This document shows positions 62,216 through 64,000 of a DNA stretch of 64,000 nucleotides, one piece after another (the first letter of the stretch is position 1; each line of letters starts with the position of its first letter). The notes below the pieces were generated by a model. That model worked only from the letters and a program-made list of their open reading frames with translations, had not been told where the DNA came from and made no database searches. Source of the stretch: Symbiodinium natans (lineage: Eukaryota > Sar > Dinophyceae > Suessiales > Symbiodiniaceae). The translations under genes were made by a program, and so were the position numbers. The stretch lies in assembly GCA_905221605.1 (NCBI GenBank), contig CAJNDS010000010.1, positions 124,001 through 188,000 of the forward strand, written 5' to 3'.

Positions 62216-64000
62216 TGACGCAGACAAAGGCGCGGAGTTGCTGCCTGTTGAACTTGCTGGCGTCCACGGGGCCTGCCTTCTTCTTGGGGGTCTTCGTTTT
62301 GCTGCGGCACTTCTCCTGGCCGCGGTGCGCACGGATCATGGCCAGGATGGTGTCCACGTGGTCCTTGGTGTGTGCCTCCATCTTCAACTCCGAGCGGATC
62401 TTCTCGTCGTCCTGCCACATGGCTTGCGCTACTGGGTGCTCGCAGAGGATGGCCATGGCGAAGTACTTGTGTGCCTCCGGGAGCCGTTGGGCGACGTGAT
62501 CTGGCACGTAGAAATCAGTGGCTGTCTCGAAGGGAACATGAAGCATGAGCCACTGGCCAAAGTAGCGGTCGTTGAACTTGGAAACCGTCTCGGCGGCCAC
62601 GACTTTCTCGCCTTGCATCACGTAGTTCGCGGCAAAGTCCTCCAGGGTGGCGCCGCTGCCAGACTGCACGTGTTTCTTCCTGAGCCAGTGACAGATCTTG
62701 CCCTCGTCCGTGGTCTTGCGCAAGTAATCGAGCAAGCTGATGCGGCCGCGAGCCCATTCCGCCTGCTCGTACAGCTCCACCTCGCGGAGCTTGGGCTCCT
62801 GGTCTGGGTAAGGCGCCACCACGTCGCGCTTGCCGCCGCTCTGCGTGGAGAGGTGCCACTGGCGGAACTTGGCGCCGAAGAGCTGCAGCACCATCTCGGG
62901 CTCCAGCGGCCGGTAGCGCATGAGGACGGTCGCGGCGATGCTCATGGCGTCGGCGTCATCGTTGAGCCACTCCTCGCTGGCCGCGTCCGAGAACTTGCTG
63001 ACGTATTTGGTGACATAGGCGCGGAGCAGGCCGTCGTCGTCGCACATCTGGAAGTCTTGGTGGCAGCGGAGCACCTCCATGAGATCAACGAGGTAGGGGC
63101 GCAGGCCTTCCGCATGGTCGTCCTCCGTGTGTTGCAGGAGCCACGTGCCCGCGTCACGATCGAAGCAAGTCGGTTCTTCGTGGACAGGCCAGCCGCTCTT
63201 CTTGTCCCGGTCGTACTGGCTGCCTTCGACATAGCCACGAAGGTCCGCGTCTTCGGGCAAAGTGGCAGACACGGTCTCGGCCAAATCTAGCTGCTCCACG
63301 TCTTCAGGCTTCACGAAGATGACGACGTGCACGTGGACTCGGCCCGAGCCGTGGTAGTCCTGCGTGGCTGCCTTGCGAGTGCCATCCTGATATTCCAGGC
63401 GCATGAAGAAGTGCAGGCGGCGGGCCTGGCCCTGCCCATCAACAACGCGGAAGATGTTGCTCTTCCACGCTTTGCGCCCGTGTCCCCCCGTCTGCCCCAG
63501 CAGCAAGCCTTTCACGGCCTGGACCATGACGTGCACCATGTGCAGCGTCTCCGCCGCCGGCAGGAAGAGGCGCTCCTTGAGCATCTTCTGCATCTCATCG
63601 CGGACCCACTCGTGGTAGGGGAAGCTCCATTCGTAGGGGGCAATGGTGAAGAAGACGCGAGGGTAGCCGACCTGCCGCACCATGTCCAGCAAGGCGTAGT
63701 GCACTCCACGCCAATAGTGAGGGCTGAAGGCCTCGCCCTTGAGCATGAGGCGCATGGGCGTCGGCAGCTGCAGATTCTTCTTGGAACCGATGCTGCTCCA
63801 GAGGTTGAGGTCATAAACAAACTGGAGAAGCTCGAAGTTCGCAGCGTAGCCCAGCAGGCGACCCAACGCCAAGGCAGCAAAGAGACGTTTCATGCTGTGG
63901 CGTGTGGCGTCATTTGCTTCTGCGTCCTCCGCATCTGCCACCTGGCTCTCCTCTTCGCTGTCGTCGTTGCCCTCAACCTCCTCATCGCTGTCTGCAGCAG
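62190..64000 (-). CDS. Helitron RepHel, Rep (HUH endonuclease) part, truncated by window edge
   Basis: The frame is open to the right end of the window; its first visible codons (before 63941) are acidic (ADSDEEVEGNDDSEEES), and no ATG precedes them here, so the N-terminus lies outside. Rep motifs: RVFFTIAPYEWSFPY (motif 1), GRVHVHVVIFV with the HUH histidines (about 63327-63341), and AYVTKYVSK with two tyrosines three residues apart and a Lys (about 63000). These are the metal-binding and nucleophile residues of the Y2 Rep nuclease that nicks and joins single-stranded DNA in Helitron transposition. The frame ends FVCVKNLARCLV at 62190; the helicase follows within 60 bases in another frame. 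The gene faces the opposite way to the left-arm cluster. Confident family assignment. Confidence 0.88.
   Translation of the reverse strand, partial: AADSDEEVEGNDDSEEESQVADAEDAEANDATRHSMKRLFAALALGRLLGYAANFELLQFVYDLNLWSSIGSKKNLQLPTPMRLMLKGEAFSPHYWRGVHYALLDMVRQVGYPRVFFTIAPYEWSFPYHEWVRDEMQKMLKERLFLPAAETLHMVHVMVQAVKGLLLGQTGGHGRKAWKSNIFRVVDGQGQARRLHFFMRLEYQDGTRKAATQDYHGSGRVHVHVVIFVKPEDVEQLDLAETVSATLPEDADLRGYVEGSQYDRDKKSGWPVHEEPTCFDRDAGTWLLQHTEDDHAEGLRPYLVDLMEVLRCHQDFQMCDDDGLLRAYVTKYVSKFSDAASEEWLNDDADAMSIAATVLMRYRPLEPEMVLQLFGAKFRQWHLSTQSGGKRDVVAPYPDQEPKLREVELYEQAEWARGRISLLDYLRKTTDEGKICHWLRKKHVQSGSGATLEDFAANYVMQGEKVVAAETVSKFNDRYFGQWLMLHVPFETATDFYVPDHVAQRLPEAHKYFAMAILCEHPVAQAMWQDDEKIRSELKMEAHTKDHVDTILAMIRAHRGQEKCRSKTKTPKKKAGPVDASKFNRQQLRAFVCVKNLARCLV

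Noticed and set aside
62172-63290. 372-codon + strand frame antisense to Rep
   Set aside because: It lies opposite the well-supported HUH/Y2 Rep frame, is Leu/Val/His-rich as expected of an antisense shadow, and has no motif.
1-64000. CRISPR arrays, tRNA genes, rRNA operon, dinoflagellate spliced-leader sequence
   Set aside because: Looked for by eye: repeats here are telomeric, inverted or minisatellite, not spaced direct repeats; no cloverleaf or intact spliced-leader motif (a GGCTCAAG end after GCCATTTT) was found. A covariance-model scan would be decisive.

Overview
This window most likely comes from a dinoflagellate nuclear genome, with other alveolate algae less likely. The grounds are thousands of bases of Arabidopsis-type telomeric repeat (TTTAGGG/CCCTAAA) inside the contig; GC-rich genes with introns, including a clean GT-AG intron; transposon proteins of kinds I associate with dinoflagellates; and a nuclear copy of mitochondrial cytochrome b carrying an alveolate-like PEWY segment. 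I searched nothing, so family assignments rest on motifs I could read.

Left arm (1-14.5 kb). A unidirectional (+) cluster holds four genes or gene remnants. (A) A two-exon gene of unknown function lies at about 1.3-2.45 kb. (B) A large unknown protein (3.78-6.40 kb) needs one reading-frame shift to reach a tail with a methyltransferase-like DLTPAGG loop. (C) A C5-cytosine DNA methyltransferase (7.19-8.63 kb) has its motif IX-X end in a different frame from its catalytic half. (D) A multi-exon hAT-like transposase (9.18-13.14 kb) has a BED-like zinc finger, an RNase-H-like core and a C-terminal dimerisation-like segment. A second, truncated copy of the zinc-finger exon lies between B and C. 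The gaps are full of fold-back hairpins, including two related perfect palindromes. A methyltransferase travelling with a transposase is the best candidate for an unusual system here.

Middle (14.5-60.2 kb). No intact gene is recognisable. Telomere-type arrays on both strands, from a few units to about 260 bp, alternate with short unique spacers. Many arrays are locally converted to variants (CCCTGAA, CCCCTAA, CCCTCAA, CCCCTTTAA, TTTTGGG, GGGGTTT, CCCTAAAA, TTCAGGG). The spacers hold at least eight kinds of 65-120 bp inverted-repeat elements (MITE-like), several in multiple copies; short exon-like open stretches, some preceded by a splice-acceptor-like sequence; microsatellites and homopolymers; an AT-rich hairpin block near 39 kb; and, at 55.7-59.6 kb, a 15-bp GC-rich minisatellite with a 1.24-kb duplication. 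Each copy of that duplication carries a mitochondrial cob fragment.

Right arm (60.2-64 kb). A minus-strand Helitron RepHel gene carries an HUH/Y2 Rep domain and a Pif1-type helicase, now in two frames. It runs off the right edge of the window.

Overall the window looks like transposon-rich nuclear DNA (hAT-like, Helitron, MITEs) flanking a large interstitial telomere-repeat domain that also collected organelle DNA and possible exon debris.
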